Source: Edolisoma coerulescens (lineage: Eukaryota; Chordata; Aves; Passeriformes; Campephagidae). From it: 64,000 nt of DNA. Location: positions 1,410,527 through 1,474,526 of the forward strand of contig VWZW01001369.1 in NCBI GenBank assembly GCA_013397115.1, written 5' to 3'. Made by a program: the position numbers and the translations under genes. The notes beneath the pieces were generated by a model. It saw only the letters and a list, made by a program, of their open reading frames with translations, did no database searches and had not been told where the DNA came from. Of this stretch, positions 38,955-50,830 are shown piece by piece; within the stretch, counting starts at the first letter, position 1; each line of letters opens with the position of its first letter.

Positions 38955-40426
38955 CGTGCAAAACCCCCTAGAAGGATTGTGTTACTCAATATTTTCTTGC
39001 ACAGCAGCTACAGACTGTGTGTGTTTTCTTTAAATACTACTGGCAGCTTTCCTGTAGCTGAGTGTGTACAATAACATTTCAATTCCTCATTCCATATCCA
39101 CATAAGCAGATGATACTTTCCCATCTAAGAAATCCTGACTGGATTAGGTCAAGAGACTGGTGTGATTTTAATGGTGTGTCTTCCAAAGGCATCTTTCAAG
39201 GTCACTATCCAAATTTACAGATTCTTCAGGACTGCTGACAATGGCCTGCAAAGAAAGTATTCCTAGGGATTTAGATTATATACACTACTTATCATGAAAA
39301 AAAGTAGAGAAAGAAAGCTATCACAAATCCCTGCAGGCCCACCTATTCACATGCCTTAAGCAGTCATTTATTACGTGTTCCGTGCCTTATCAGGTGCCCA
39401 TTTGTAAATGATACAGAATTTTGAATACAGTACTGTGTACGTCTTGTGTGTATATTTTGTTGCTCATTCATTAAAGAGTAAGATGGATGAGAGTGAATCC
39501 ACAGACTGTGCTCCTATCTACTCTTAGCATTCTTGTTTTGACAGACGAATGAGGTGTAAAGGTTGTGAAGTGGAAGGAGGACTCTTTAGTAATCCATTAA
39601 CATGCAGGGATTATGCCTTCCCCAAGCAAGTGAAATGACAAGTGTGTACTTATTTTACTCAATGACAAGTAATAGAACTGACATCAGACATGTTCCCTCC
39701 TTCATGTTTATCCTACACTGATAAAAGCTGATTGGACTGGTATATTAACTAAAAATCAGGTTCAATTGCTTTAGGTACCCAAAGTGTATGTAACAATCAT
39801 ATTTATCTTCATCAACAGCCTGACTTTGTGATCATTCTTGATCACTGCAATGCCAGCTTGAATGATATTCACTGTGAAATGCACATTAAAAAAATTATAT
39901 TTAGTTGTTCAAAAAAAATTAAGTAGAAAGTGCTGAGTGTGTCAGTGTTAAATTTACTCCATTGTGAAAATCTAGCAAATAGACTGACTCTGGTTTTGCT
40001 ACTTCTCTGCAAATGTGTCATTTAAAAACATAGTTGGGATGTCTTTGGATATAAATTGAAGTAGAAAATTATTTCATCACCGTTTTGGTACTATTACCCC
40101 AGTTATAGCTTGAGTATTTTCCAGTACCATTTTAACTGAGAGAGCAAATAGAAATATTTACATCATAATCATGCCAGAAGTCCATGAAAACAAGGAAAAG
40201 GTGTGGTCAAGGGGCTAGGAAGGCCAATGCCTTCTGTCTCCTGAAATATAACTGAAGATTCGAAGTCTGCTGTTGTCGTTTCTTTTCTCTCCCCTTGCTA
40301 GCAGGCTCTGACTTCGGGCACTGGACGCTCCCTGACTGCCCCGGAGAGGCAGTCAGAGGCAGCTCACAGCTGAACGGCATCGAGGAGATAAAGAAGCGAG
40401 AGGGGTCTCGGCTTGGGGTTCATAGG

Positions 40427-40432
40427 TTTATT
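40427..40432 (-). terminator. LTR polyadenylation signal
   Basis: AATAAA on the minus strand in the context CCTGAATAAACC, about 58 bases downstream of the TATA box; marks the R region of the solo LTR. Confidence 0.75.
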
Positions 40433-40484
40433 CAGGGGAAGAACTCCAGAGGCCAAAAGACCTCACACAATGGAGGCACGGGAC

Positions 40485-40490
40485 TTTATA
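40485..40490 (-). promoter_or_regulatory. LTR TATA box
   Basis: TATAAA on the minus strand in the context GCCTATAAAGTCC, placed just upstream of the LTR polyadenylation signal, as in the U3/R junction of compact LTRs. Confidence 0.75.
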
Positions 40491-43490
40491 GGCAGGGTAG
40501 CCGGGGTCTGAAGCATAATATGAACAAACCAATCGGAAAGGTATGGGGAGGGGCGAGCATACAGGAGACCAATAAGGGACTGAACAACTTAGAAGCTTCT
40601 AAAACAGGACCATACAAGGAAATTCAGAAGGATTACAGCAGGTAGGATGGAGACAAGGGGCTGATAACTTAACACAAGGCTCTACTAGGAACCAAAACCA
40701 GGTCACCACAGTCTGCTGCTCAACCCCAAATGAGCAGTCTGTATTTGGACGAGGAAGGCAGGCTTTTGACAAACAAGTAGCTCTGGCAAGAGAGCTTTGG
40801 AGAGGAAAAAAAAGGTGGGGGTAAATCTCCTCCATTGCAGTCACAGGTTTAATCAGGCAAATTTTGCCACCTGTAAAGAAACTCCACAGTTATTTGTTTC
40901 CTAATGGACATAATAAATAGCTAGGGCTGACGAGGAATACTAGACTAGACTTTAATATGCTCACCACACCCCGTGAGTCTTTTCTGGTCAAGCCATTGCC
41001 AGACAGGTGGGGAAGTGTTGATCTCCATTGCTCCTTGGAATGGGCTGACCCTTGATCTTGCTGAGTTGGTGGCTTCCTATTCTTTGTTTTCTCTCGTAGG
41101 AGTTTATGCCTTTTCATGTCAACATTCTTCCTCTTGAATCTTTGAACTGCTGCCTATCCCCATGTCAACAATCTTACCTCCGCAGTTTTACCTTTCTTAT
41201 CTCATATGGCTGCAGGCTATGTGCTTTCTCTCAGCTCTCTCACAACCTAGCAGTCTGCTTAGGAGCATACACCAAGGTTATGCAGCAGAGCTGAGTTGGA
41301 ATTGGCCTTGGATCATAGGCAGCTCAACCCAAAAAGGAGAGTGACAACATTCAGAGAACTCCAAGGATTTTTGCCCACTTAATTAGGAACTCTAATTTTT
41401 AATTTTTTAAGTTTAATTTAAGTTTTTAACTTTAATTTAAGTGTGAAGCAAACAGAACATTAGGAAAAGTAAAGGAAAGAGGAAAAAAACTTCCCCGTGG
41501 ATCTTGGCACAAGGGCTGTACTTTCAGGGATCCTCCCCCTGCTCTCTTATGCTTGGTTTCTTTCCCCAAGCTAAACCCAGTGAGCAGTGAAATGAGAATG
41601 TGAAGAAATCACCATGAGTAGAAGACCTGTCTAGCCCTGAAACTGCTATGTGACAATAACATCAGTTAATGGTCCAGCACGGCAGGGTTCCCAGAGCGTG
41701 TTTAAACAAACTAGACCAACACATCTCCCACATAGCCATATAGTGGAGTTGTGAGGCCAAAGAAAGGCCACTTCCAAGAGTCACCCTCCCTACCAACCCC
41801 AGAATCACCACTTTTCTATCTCTGGTGTTTACACGATATGCACTGAGCAAAGGGTTTGTTCCACTCACCAGGTGCCCTCAGGTGCAAGTCTGTGATCTGC
41901 TTCTCCCTTTCCGTGGGGCCACTGCATCTCATCTTTTGAGTGGCAGCTTTACTCTTTGGTCCTGGCCTAGAGACCAGGTAAGGCAAAGCAAGAATAAGAT
42001 ACAGCAAGCCCTGTGCATCCTCCCACTGTTGAGACATGCAGTCTTGGTATACAGACCGGCACAAAAAAAAGAAGGGCCAAAAATTTATGCTAATTTACCC
42101 ACATTGCCAGGAGTCTTTACACAGTGATCAATAGACATACACATATAATAAACCCTTCTTATTTATCCAAAACACACACAGAACTCTGTGTGTTGATGTG
42201 GTAGAGAGTCACAGCAGCAGTACTAGGTCACCAAGAAGTTTTCTACCTTGAGGAAATCTGAGAGTCAATGGATTCTTCTGGGCAATGGACATGGCTTTTG
42301 GACCATGGATTATCCTGCTGCCGCACTGGCACTTTAACATATTTGACCAGGAGCTGTTGAATTGTTTTATACTTTAATGCATAAGAAAAGTATGCACTAT
42401 TTCTTAAATTACCATTTACAGCATATTATTATTTTAAAAGATAACTTCTTGTTATTAATGTCTTCGATAGAAGAAACTTAATAATAAATAAGATCTCTTC
42501 TATTTTTCTCTTGTATTAATTTTTTTCATTTCTAAATAATCAAAGTCCTCTAATTTATCCTCATTAAGACAGATTTTTAATTATAGTTGCATGAAAATAT
42601 AGTTGCATGCATCCACCACATTATAAATTTGACCCCAGGAACTTAAACTCTTTCATTATTTATGTAAGTAAGCTTTTCTTTAGGTTCTAGGAAACTAATT
42701 ACATTTTTAATTATGAATATCAATATTTTGTTTTTCCATATGAATATACTGGATTTTCATCCAGTTATAAAATCTGCAAGCTACAATTAACACATGCATT
42801 TATTTCCAAAAAAGAAAGTTAGATGTGTTTCATATTTTGCATGAGTTATAAAAGCCGATGTTCTGGGCTAAGAAATTAGACTGCAGTGCATTAATTATTT
42901 AGTTCAGTGATTTGCATTTCACAAGTAAGAATAGGTTCTTTCACTTTCTTCCCTCTTACAAGCTGTAGGTGTTCTACTCAAATCTAGTGCCTCCCCTGAC
43001 TAGTGAACAAAGTAAAATGAAAAACTCGGGAAGTATGTTAATGGAACAGAACTTATCTTAAGTACCTCATAATTTTACAGAGCTGTAAACAACATTGCCA
43101 TTCTTGCTCTCCATTTTCTCATGGTTAAACCCATATGACAGATTTCTTTTTTCACTTAAGATATCATTACATGTTAGCACCCATATATGACCCAAAGGGC
43201 ACTGGCCATGCTTCAGCTGGAGAAGCTGTTAATAGAAGTTTGTTTTACATTTTACTGCTTTTCTCCTATGTTTACATTTTAGAAATAACATGTGAAAGAT
43301 CACAACTCTGAAACCACAGTGAAGTAAAACATTAACAAGAATAATAACCATGGGATCATGAGATGATGCAGTATCTGCAAAGAATCCCAGAGACAATTTT
43401 TTTTTTTTACTCTGAAGTTCTTGTGACTGTGATTCACTCCCAGACAGAGCTAGACAAAAAAGACAACCCTCTGCCTTAGGTGCCGAGGCC

Positions 43491-43516
43491 CAGTGAGATA
43501 CTTTGTTGTCTCACTG
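43491..43516. other. perfect 8-bp stem-loop
   Basis: CAGTGAGA and TCTCACTG pair across a 10-base loop. Too short for a microRNA precursor by itself; no function assigned. Confidence 0.6.
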
Positions 43517-45157
43517 CCAAAAAAAGTACCTTTACTTAAAAAGCAGATTCTTAAAATACTGACTCAGCTGATTCACATCGCTGTTGCTTGTGGAAAGTTA
43601 GCCATGTTTTCACTACAGTTTCCTGACCATCTCAAATTATGATCCTCATAGGACACAATGACTTCAGTTGAAACGGCAGAATTAAGGAAACAAGATCAAA
43701 TTAGTGACTCATGAACTGGGTTTTAAACACTCTGTCATGATACCAAGTGCCCCTCCATCACCTGTTCAGCCTGCAGAGCCCAATCCAAGCCTTCACTGGA
43801 TATCTGAGAGAGACAGGCCTAAAGATAACCCTGAGAACCCCTCACTTCGAGCTCTACTCTGTTGTGATGGGAGCCAAAATCATGTGAAACCCTAGAACTG
43901 CACTGGAAAGTTGGGATCTCTAATGTCCTTCAGAAGAAATATCTTTTTCTCTGCAAAGTTTTCACTGACAAGCAAAGACAACCAAATGTCTTCTCTGGGG
44001 GAGGAATATGCCATCCAGGCTGATCTTCCTAGTTTTGTTCAAGTTTCTCAAAAACAAAAGATTCATAATTTTGTATTGAACTACCCCTGGAGTTCAGCAG
44101 ATTTTAATTAAATATCTTTTGAATTTTACTTTCTATATGTAGATTAACTTGGGTGAAAAACTTAACAAAAAGGCAACTTGTCAAGCCTACTTGAGGTATG
44201 GTATTAGGTTATGGTTCCCTCAGTCAGTGCAGAAAAGTGAAGCTTGTCTAATTCACCATGTGTTGACCAAGGAAAGAGCCAGGGTAATGGCTTTCTTTAG
44301 AATTTTGAGTTCAGGGAAATACAACAGTCACATATAGAAAGTCAGAGTTTGCGACCTAAAGATCTCCCAGTCAGATAATATTTGCATTAATCACTTCATT
44401 GACTTTTAATTTTTCTTGTTCTGAAAATACATGCAGGTATAAAAATGTAAATGTGGAGATTCCTGACAAACACCATACTACACAATACCAATTAAAAAGG
44501 AAATTAAATTGTACATGAAGCAGAAGAAAATTCCTTGTGACATTATACTGGAGGGAATGATAAAAGAGCTATAATCACACTATAGAAAGAGATGTAAGCT
44601 TTCTATTTTAAATGTGATGAGAATAAGACATTAAAACCTCAGAGATGGATGACACAAAACAGAAAATAAACTTAGGTGTACTCTAATCTAACATCATGTT
44701 GAACACTGTTGTTGTAGTATGACTGAAGTGACCAAAATGAAGGTAAATCACAATTTACATACTTTACTGATTTATTCTGTGTCCTTGGACAATTTTTTTA
44801 ATTCTTCAAAAGGTCTGAGCATGTAAATGTGAACATGAACTTCTGCTTGCACATGATGGAGGGTAAATCATCATAGGAAAATGGCCAGTTATTCCCTGGA
44901 GTTCAGTGAGAGTTCACTTGAATCAAAAGTGAGTAAAAACCCAGGATTTTTCATCCTACCTATTTTGCAAAAAAATCCAATCGCATGGGCAGACTGTGTA
45001 ATGAATACTCGTAGTCAGCTTTCATTTGAAATGTTTCCATTTTGCATGGAACATCATGGAACATCCCTGATCAGGTACTCCACAGTTCCTCCTTCTATTA
45101 AAAATAGCTGAGTATTTTATTATTCTTTTAGTAGTTCTTCATGTGATCCAAGTTTGC

Positions 45158-45177
45158 TTTCTCTATATATAGAGAAA
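45158..45177. other. perfect 20-bp palindrome
   Basis: TTTCTCTATATATAGAGAAA equals its own reverse complement. Confidence 0.9.
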
Positions 45178-46915
45178 TAAACCCATAGATACCCAGAACA
45201 ACACCTGTGTGCAGCAGAACTTGCTATCAAAATAGATTAAGTAGATGATATCATGCCTAAAGGAAGAAAAAAGTTTGATGATACATGAGGTATTTCCCTG
45301 TCTTTTAAAAATCTAAATACAAAGTATTATATGCATTATATAGGTCTGCAGCTTCAATTGTGGTAGATTATACTTTTTAAAAGGCATTTAGATCTACCAC
45401 AAGACTCTGAATGACAGAAATAACATAAATGTATTATTCTGCAGGGAACAAGTAAAGCTGACTATATGCAAACTGCTATAAAATTGCTGCAGCTAATAAT
45501 ATAGAAACAGTGGAAGAAAGGTTGCTTTTCATCAGTTTGAAGCTAATGATGTCCATGAATCACACCAGATGTACTGAGCCATGTCATTCCAATAGTTATA
45601 AAGTTGTTACTGACTCAAATTATAACTGAGAAGGGTTGGTAACCCCCATGGTGTTGTTACTTCAAAAGTATCTTTCCCAGTAAGAATTTGGAGTTCACCC
45701 TTAGAAACTCTCTAGTTTTGCATTACATATATGCATATTTTATTTTCCATATTCTTAATTTTATGCTTAAACGCTAAAGTCCATTTCTTTAACAAGCTCT
45801 TAATGCAAGTTGGCATTAAATGTTAACTCGAAACCCATGAGCATCTTTCACTTGTGTGTGTACTGTCATAGGATACAGTCCAGCAGTGCTAATTTGGGGC
45901 TGGATGGCTGACAAGGTATATCAGCACCTGGTTTTGAAGTGCCAGAATGTGCTTTTGAGCACTGGAGCTGCTCTGGGCACAGTGGAATTCAGGCTTAGAT
46001 TACTAATTCTGGTATGGGGGTACATGAACCTGATTTTGACCATATATTTCATGCGTCGATACATTCTTCTATCTGAGCTGTTTAGATTCCTTTTTTTCTG
46101 TGATTAAAACTCTGAACTTACAAACAGCAAATACAGATTAAGGTCCAGACTGTGGCAATGGCATTTGAAAAAAATTAATTGATAGGTGAAAGGCAAAAGC
46201 TTCTTAAAGATCCATTGTTAAACTAGACGCAGGGGTGGTCATTAGGGAGTCTTCTTCTTTGCCCAAATATAAACCAGATATTAGGGAGGAAGTTTAGTGG
46301 CAGCAGAAGTAGAAAACATAAACAAAGTAATGAATTTACGAGTCTACATTTGATGTGAAGAGCAATAGGTTCCACTGAAGGCTTACTGTAATATATGAGC
46401 ATACACAGTTCCTCCCAGCCTCTGCTGAGGCAAGTGTGGTGGGTTTGGATTAGTGAGTAGAAAGACATTTGTTGCAATCATTAACACAGTTGTGATATTT
46501 CAATGGGGTTGATGGGTAGAATTTACATCAAAGCTGGGGACATCTCAACATTTTTACAGAGAGGCATAAAAATTGATGGCATTTTATATGTGACTCCATC
46601 TGCTTTTTATAGGTTTTGTCTTTTCTGGATGTATTTGTTTTAATTTACTCTCCATGGGGAATTAATTTCTTAAATGTTGAGCTTGTTAATAGAAAGAAAA
46701 AATATCTCTGTATATATAATACAAATAAATTGTACAGTCAATTGTATAATATAATTGTTTGAGTGGATTTTGTTTCTGTTGAGAAGGTAAATAAAAATCT
46801 GAAATGGTCTGATTTTCAGAAGCACCCAACACCCCAAATGCCACCATGTGCTGAGGAAATTTTGGGCAGCTCCAAGGATCATTTCCTTCCTTGTTACTCT
46901 GTGGGGAGATTATTG

Positions 46916-46948
46916 TCCTTATTGACAAGATTACAGTCCTTATTGACA
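46916..46948 (+). repeat. 12-bp direct repeat, period 21 bp
   Basis: TCCTTATTGACA occurs at 46916-46927 and 46937-46948. Confidence 0.85.
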
Positions 46949-49082
46949 TCATTCTCCTTCACTTTCAGCTCAGAGTACACTTCCAACCTCACAATCAATT
47001 TCTCTCTCATATTTCTGACCACAACAGCAGGCATTATTGCCTGATGGGAACACTGTAATCAAACTACACCAAAGTCCTCCAAACCTTGAACCTGTGCCCA
47101 GGCTGTGAGTCTGGTGCCTCCACTAATTAACTATTCTAAATTTAGCTGTCAACTTTAATTAGGAAATCCATTGTCTCCAAATATGTGACCTGATAAAAGG
47201 AGACAGCAGGAGCATCTAGGATCAGGACAGCGTGAAGCATCAGCTATGGGGTTTTCATGAACTTCAGCCTCATATCAGTGAAAATTAAGGATGCCCAGTC
47301 CCAGGTGGGATGGGGTGCAGCAGTGCCTTCCCACTTTTACAGTGCTTAAATCCTGATTTCTGTCAAGTGCCGTTCTATTTTCTCACCCCGTGAGCATGCA
47401 GGAGGGGAAATGGAGAGGAAGAACATGTACAGTCATCTCTGCAGCTTCTGCTACCCCTCCAGAGAAGCCGGCTGTCCAAGGTGTGTGCTCACACTGGGAC
47501 CTAAGAGAACCACTGCACTCGTTAAATCTGAACTAACTTGGGCACCACAGCATGGCCAGCATGTACTCCCCACAGCAGGATGCAAACAATGCCTAAGATC
47601 CCAAGTGCCGGTGCTCTGTCTTGCCCCAGCTGCACCACCATCAGTTCTTGAAGAAGCCAACAGAAGGGTAGCTCAGGCTGAGCTGTTATCAGATGCTTCT
47701 CTCTCTCTTTTGCTCTAGGAAAATGTACCTTCACTACATTCATTAAAAAAGGGTGGTAACATTACATACTAATCGTGAAAACAGAATTTTCGATAGAAAG
47801 ATTTTATTCTATATAGATTTATTGTATATTATATAAAGATTTATTATATATATTTTCAATAGAAATGTAATTTAAAATGTAATGCGGTGAAATTTTGTAC
47901 ATGGTTACTGCTGGGGAGATATACTGAAATGCTAATGCTGCAACACAACAGGTACACCCAAAATTATAAGAGAAATGAGGTAATTCTGCAGTGTCTCAAT
48001 ACTAAAAAATGATTGATTCTGAAGATCTGACCCACACTGAGACATTTCTCAACTGATTAACTGGTCATTTATCTAAATACGAGCTTTCTAGGTAGAATAG
48101 TAGTAGGAAAAAAATCCCTGCCAAATTCTGTTTCTCAACTGTGTAAAACAAATTTTCCATGGAGGTCTGCCATAATTAGGATTATACTACTAGTTGACAT
48201 ATAATCTTAAATAAATTTATGTGGCAGTCAAAACAATGGAAGTCAGTGAGGAACTTAAGTCTATAAATTGTGAACATGTAATTGAAATAATATGAAGTTA
48301 ATTTTAACTTAAGCATAAAATAGCATATATACAGGGAAACTAATTGGTTTTGATGTGTCTATAGGCATCAGGGTAAAATGTCATCTTTCCCCTTGCAGAG
48401 GAAGCTCTAAGGGAGAGCTCACTGTGAATGGTCTTTAACACACATATGACAGATGCAGATGTATCCAGCTCACAGCCTAAGCACCCATTATACTCTCAAA
48501 CAAGCTTTGTTGAGGGAACTTCTCTCTGAACTCTGTCCCCGCCTTTTTCTCTCACTGCTGCTCCTTTCATTCATTTCTGTTGCATCCCAGTTATCGAGGA
48601 CTTCAGCAGCAGAAGCCAGTAATGCCTGAACACATTTTTCTCTCTCATAAGATGCTCCTCTTGTCCTGCTCTCATTATAGAGTAGCTTACAAATGTTTGA
48701 GACAAAGGAGCACAGTAGAAAGTAATTAATGTATTTACTGGTTCAGTGTGCAAGGTCAGCTGTCTGGTATGATCTTCTTCAAATTACTTCGCATTTACGA
48801 TGTGGTAAGAATTTTCTGGTTGCCAGTAGTTTTCATTGCCTACTTCACATTACTTGCCCATAAATATGTCCTTACCTGGGGTAACTGCAAGGTCCTTTGA
48901 ACTGACCCCTACACTCATATCTACTTGTATATATAACACAGAGGTTTTCGCATATTTTGCTAACTGCCACAGCTTAGATTCAAGCTGTGTTGGATTCTAA
49001 TAAATGCAATGGATTTCTTCATGGATATTCATTTATCTTCACCAATACATTCACATAACGGATTCTCACAGAAATCATTCTT

Positions 49083-49130
49083 CCAAGTGTATTTACAAAG
49101 GTTCTTCCCAGTGTATTTACAAAGGCTCTT
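49083..49130 (+). repeat. tandem duplication, 24-bp unit x2
   Basis: CCAAGTGTATTTACAAAGG with TTCTT is followed directly by CCCAGTGTATTTACAAAGG with CTCTT; the copies differ at two positions. Confidence 0.92.
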
Positions 49131-49531
49131 CTCTATTCTCCATCTCTTTATGACGCCTGTAGCAATTATATCTTCTTTCTTAAGGAAAAAAAAAAAATTA
49201 AAAGTGTAGCTGTTTTTCTCACACTTTTGCAGGAAATTTCCTTCCTTGCTTACCACCAAAGCCATTTCACTCAAGTACATCAGAAATAAAGTTGCCATTC
49301 CTTGAGTTCAGAGGTTAAAAGAACAATTAAACTGTAATTGTATGTTCACCTTTTTGCTGAGAGTGATTCTTCTTGTGTGGGACAATGGCTATTAAGAAAA
49401 CAGTTCCTAGTGTGTGCTGGTTCGAAAACAAGCCAGTGGGAGACACCAAGTCAGAATAACAATTTAATAGGAAAATTAAAAATAAAGGCAGAAAACACTG
49501 GTTTGAATTGACAGAGTCAGGATACAACCTG

Positions 49532-49552
49532 ACACCCTGTCGGTCAGGGTGT
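49532..49552. other. stem-loop near the 3' end of the LTR
   Basis: ACACCCTG and CAGGGTGT form a perfect 8-bp stem with a 5-base loop (TCGGT). It lies downstream of the TATA-like box in LTR orientation, so it would be present in LTR-initiated RNA. Confidence 0.7.
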
Positions 49553-49807
49553 TGGTAGCAGTCCGATTAGATAGCTGCAGTCCTCCTGGAATGATGGCTC
49601 TGTTGAAGCAGTGATCCTGTAGGAAGGGGTCTAGTCTTTACCTGAAGGTCCAGTAGTAGCTCTTGTCCTCTGGAAATCCAGTGGAAAAGGCTGCCTGTGG
49701 TGTTTGAAATCTCAGTTTATATCCAGGATGGAATGCCTGGTTTTTCCCTGTGGGCAGAGCATCTCACAATGGGATGATGTAATTTTGTCAGTCAGGCAGT
49801 GAGACTA

Positions 49808-49904
49808 GATGGCCCATTAGCAGAAGATAGTCCGGAGAGAGTTTATCTGTGAGCCATGGGGCAAGGCCCTGATGGGCCATTAACAGAAGATAGTCCGGAG
49901 GGAG
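49808..49904 (-). repeat. direct repeat in LTR U3 (enhancer-like)
   Basis: GATGGCCCATTAGCAGAAGA with TAGTCCGGAGAGAG at 49808-49841 recurs as GATGGGCCATTAACAGAAGA with TAGTCCGGAGGGAG at 49871-49904. The copies lie 63 bases apart in the U3 side of the minus-strand LTR, where duplicated enhancer blocks are common in retroviruses. Confidence 0.85.
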
Positions 49905-50629
49905 GAGGCAAGGAACACCACCCCACCTGGTTTCAACAGTTCATGGAGATGGTAATAGAATACACTGCAACCCAGGACTTGCGCTCAGTCCTAGTGTTCA
50001 GTCACTGGGACTTGACATTTGACTTGGTGGCAATACGAGTGAAAGGGAAAAATGGTAAGACAGCAACTGATGCAACACGTTTGCAACTTCCACCTCATCC
50101 AGAATTACACAAGTGTTCCTGTAATTTATCTTCATTACTCTAACTTACTTACAACGTGCTTCATATATTTTGACTTTCAGTCCAGATGACATTTTTCTAT
50201 GATCCGTTTATCAAGCCTGCATTGAGGTTTAACGGCTGAGGACTCAAAAATCTAAAATGTATATTGTGTACAAGGACAAGAGAAAGGAAACTACTGAAAC
50301 TGCCTATGTGTGTGCCTGCATATAGGTAATACTTACTGCAGAAAGAGCTGCAGCAAAGGAGAAAAACATCCAAGTTAACATGATATTTGTGGTGGATTTT
50401 TGCTTTCATGCAAGGATATGAACTGAATTTTATTGTTTCATTGAAGGGCACTTTAACGGCCAAAATGATATTTAACTTCTAGAATGAGACTTGAATATGA
50501 TACGTATTTTATTTTTAGTCTCTGCAGACCAAACACCAATCACTCTATCCATGTTTGAGAGAAGATGAAAGAGCAAACAATAGAGCAGAAGGATACTGAG
50601 GCTGAAACCTCTCAGATGTTTGTGAATAT

Positions 50630-50830
50630 ACAAGTCTGTAAATATTGATGATTCTTGGCAATAAAAAACGTTCCTATCAATTTAGCTCCTGGGAGCAGGA
50701 AAATTAAGCCAGATTTCACAAGCCTTTCAGCATTAATTGAATAATGAGATCAATTAGCAATTACACTAAATTATTAAGTGGGTCTCTTACATACCACATT
50801 ATCTCATATGTTCCTGCTTGTAGGCAACAA
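50630..50830. promoter_or_regulatory. possible conserved non-coding/enhancer element
   Basis: This unique stretch packs several homeodomain-type cores: ATTAATT at 50732-50738 and CAATTAGCAATTA at 50751-50763, followed by TAAATTATTAAG. The appearance is like vertebrate developmental enhancers, but conservation cannot be seen from one sequence. Confidence 0.2.

Larger units (their letters stand above)
26026..40264. other. long unique non-coding stretch
   Basis: Fourteen kilobases without a repeat family or gene I can name. GC-richer patches lie at 27150-27540 and 28650-28930 (the latter with GT donor-like sites but no supported exon). A motif-rich patch at 35860-36140 may be conserved non-coding DNA. 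Open frames such as 33278-33607 (minus) and 35871-36140 (plus) have no recognisable domain. Confidence 0.45.
40265..40716 (-). mobile_element. solo LTR (440 bp) with perfect 6-bp target-site duplication
   Basis: The LTR spans 40271-40710 on the minus strand and starts with TGTGGTGACC and ends with ACGACAACA when read that way, giving the TG...CA ends of retroviral LTRs. The host hexamer GTCTGC flanks it exactly at 40265-40270 and 40711-40716. On the minus strand a TATAAA box (plus positions 40485-40490) is followed about 58 bases later by AATAAA (40427-40432), then about 155 bases of U5. Inverted CCAAT boxes lie upstream of the TATA box (plus 40528-40535 and 40569-40576). A 6-bp duplication and compact LTR point to a class II (ERVK/alpha-beta-retrovirus-like) element; I cannot name the family. 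No gag, pol or env remains. The 116-codon plus-strand open frame inside it is antisense to the LTR and not a gene. Confidence 0.93.
40717..49412. other. unique non-coding DNA
   Basis: 40717-42120 is somewhat GC-richer than its surroundings and holds overlapping short open frames on both strands (for example 41816-42064 minus) that I cannot assign. 42121-49412 is AT-rich without any nameable repeat or gene. A 20-bp palindrome (45158-45177), a stem-loop (43491-43516) and small duplications are listed separately. Confidence 0.45.
49413..49938 (-). mobile_element. solo LTR of an avian ERV (526 bp)
   Basis: Read on the minus strand the element starts TGTTGAAACCAGGTGGGG and ends CTTGTTTTCGAACCAGCACA. 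An ATATAAAC TATA-like box (plus near 49720) precedes the 3' part, and an ATTAAA signal (plus near 49460-49465) lies close to the 3' end, so the transcriptional orientation is minus. Blocks such as CACTGGCTTGTTTTC and TGACTTGGTGTCTCCC are familiar from a passerine LTR family. U3 carries a duplicated 33-base block (listed separately). No internal retroviral genes adjoin. A clean target-site duplication is missing; GTTCCT (49403-49408) versus GTTCAT (49939-49944) is the nearest candidate but is offset by four bases from the LTR start. The plus-strand open frame 49856-50143 crosses the LTR edge and is not a gene. Confidence 0.82.

Noticed and set aside
40295..40645. 116-codon plus-strand open frame
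   Set aside because: It lies wholly inside the minus-strand solo LTR and is antisense to it.
43491..43516. Stem-loop as a microRNA precursor
   Set aside because: The paired part is only 8 bp with no extension of the stem on either side.
47660..47700. GTAGCTCAGGCTGAGCTG as a tRNA D-arm
   Set aside because: No acceptor stem, anticodon arm or B-box sequence follows at the right spacing.
47410..47718. 102-codon cysteine-rich open frame
   Set aside because: A nearby minus-strand frame overlaps it and no zinc-binding or secreted-cysteine pattern is consistent; no splice context supports an exon.
49856..50143. 95-codon plus-strand open frame
   Set aside because: It begins inside the minus-strand LTR and runs into unique flank; no motif.
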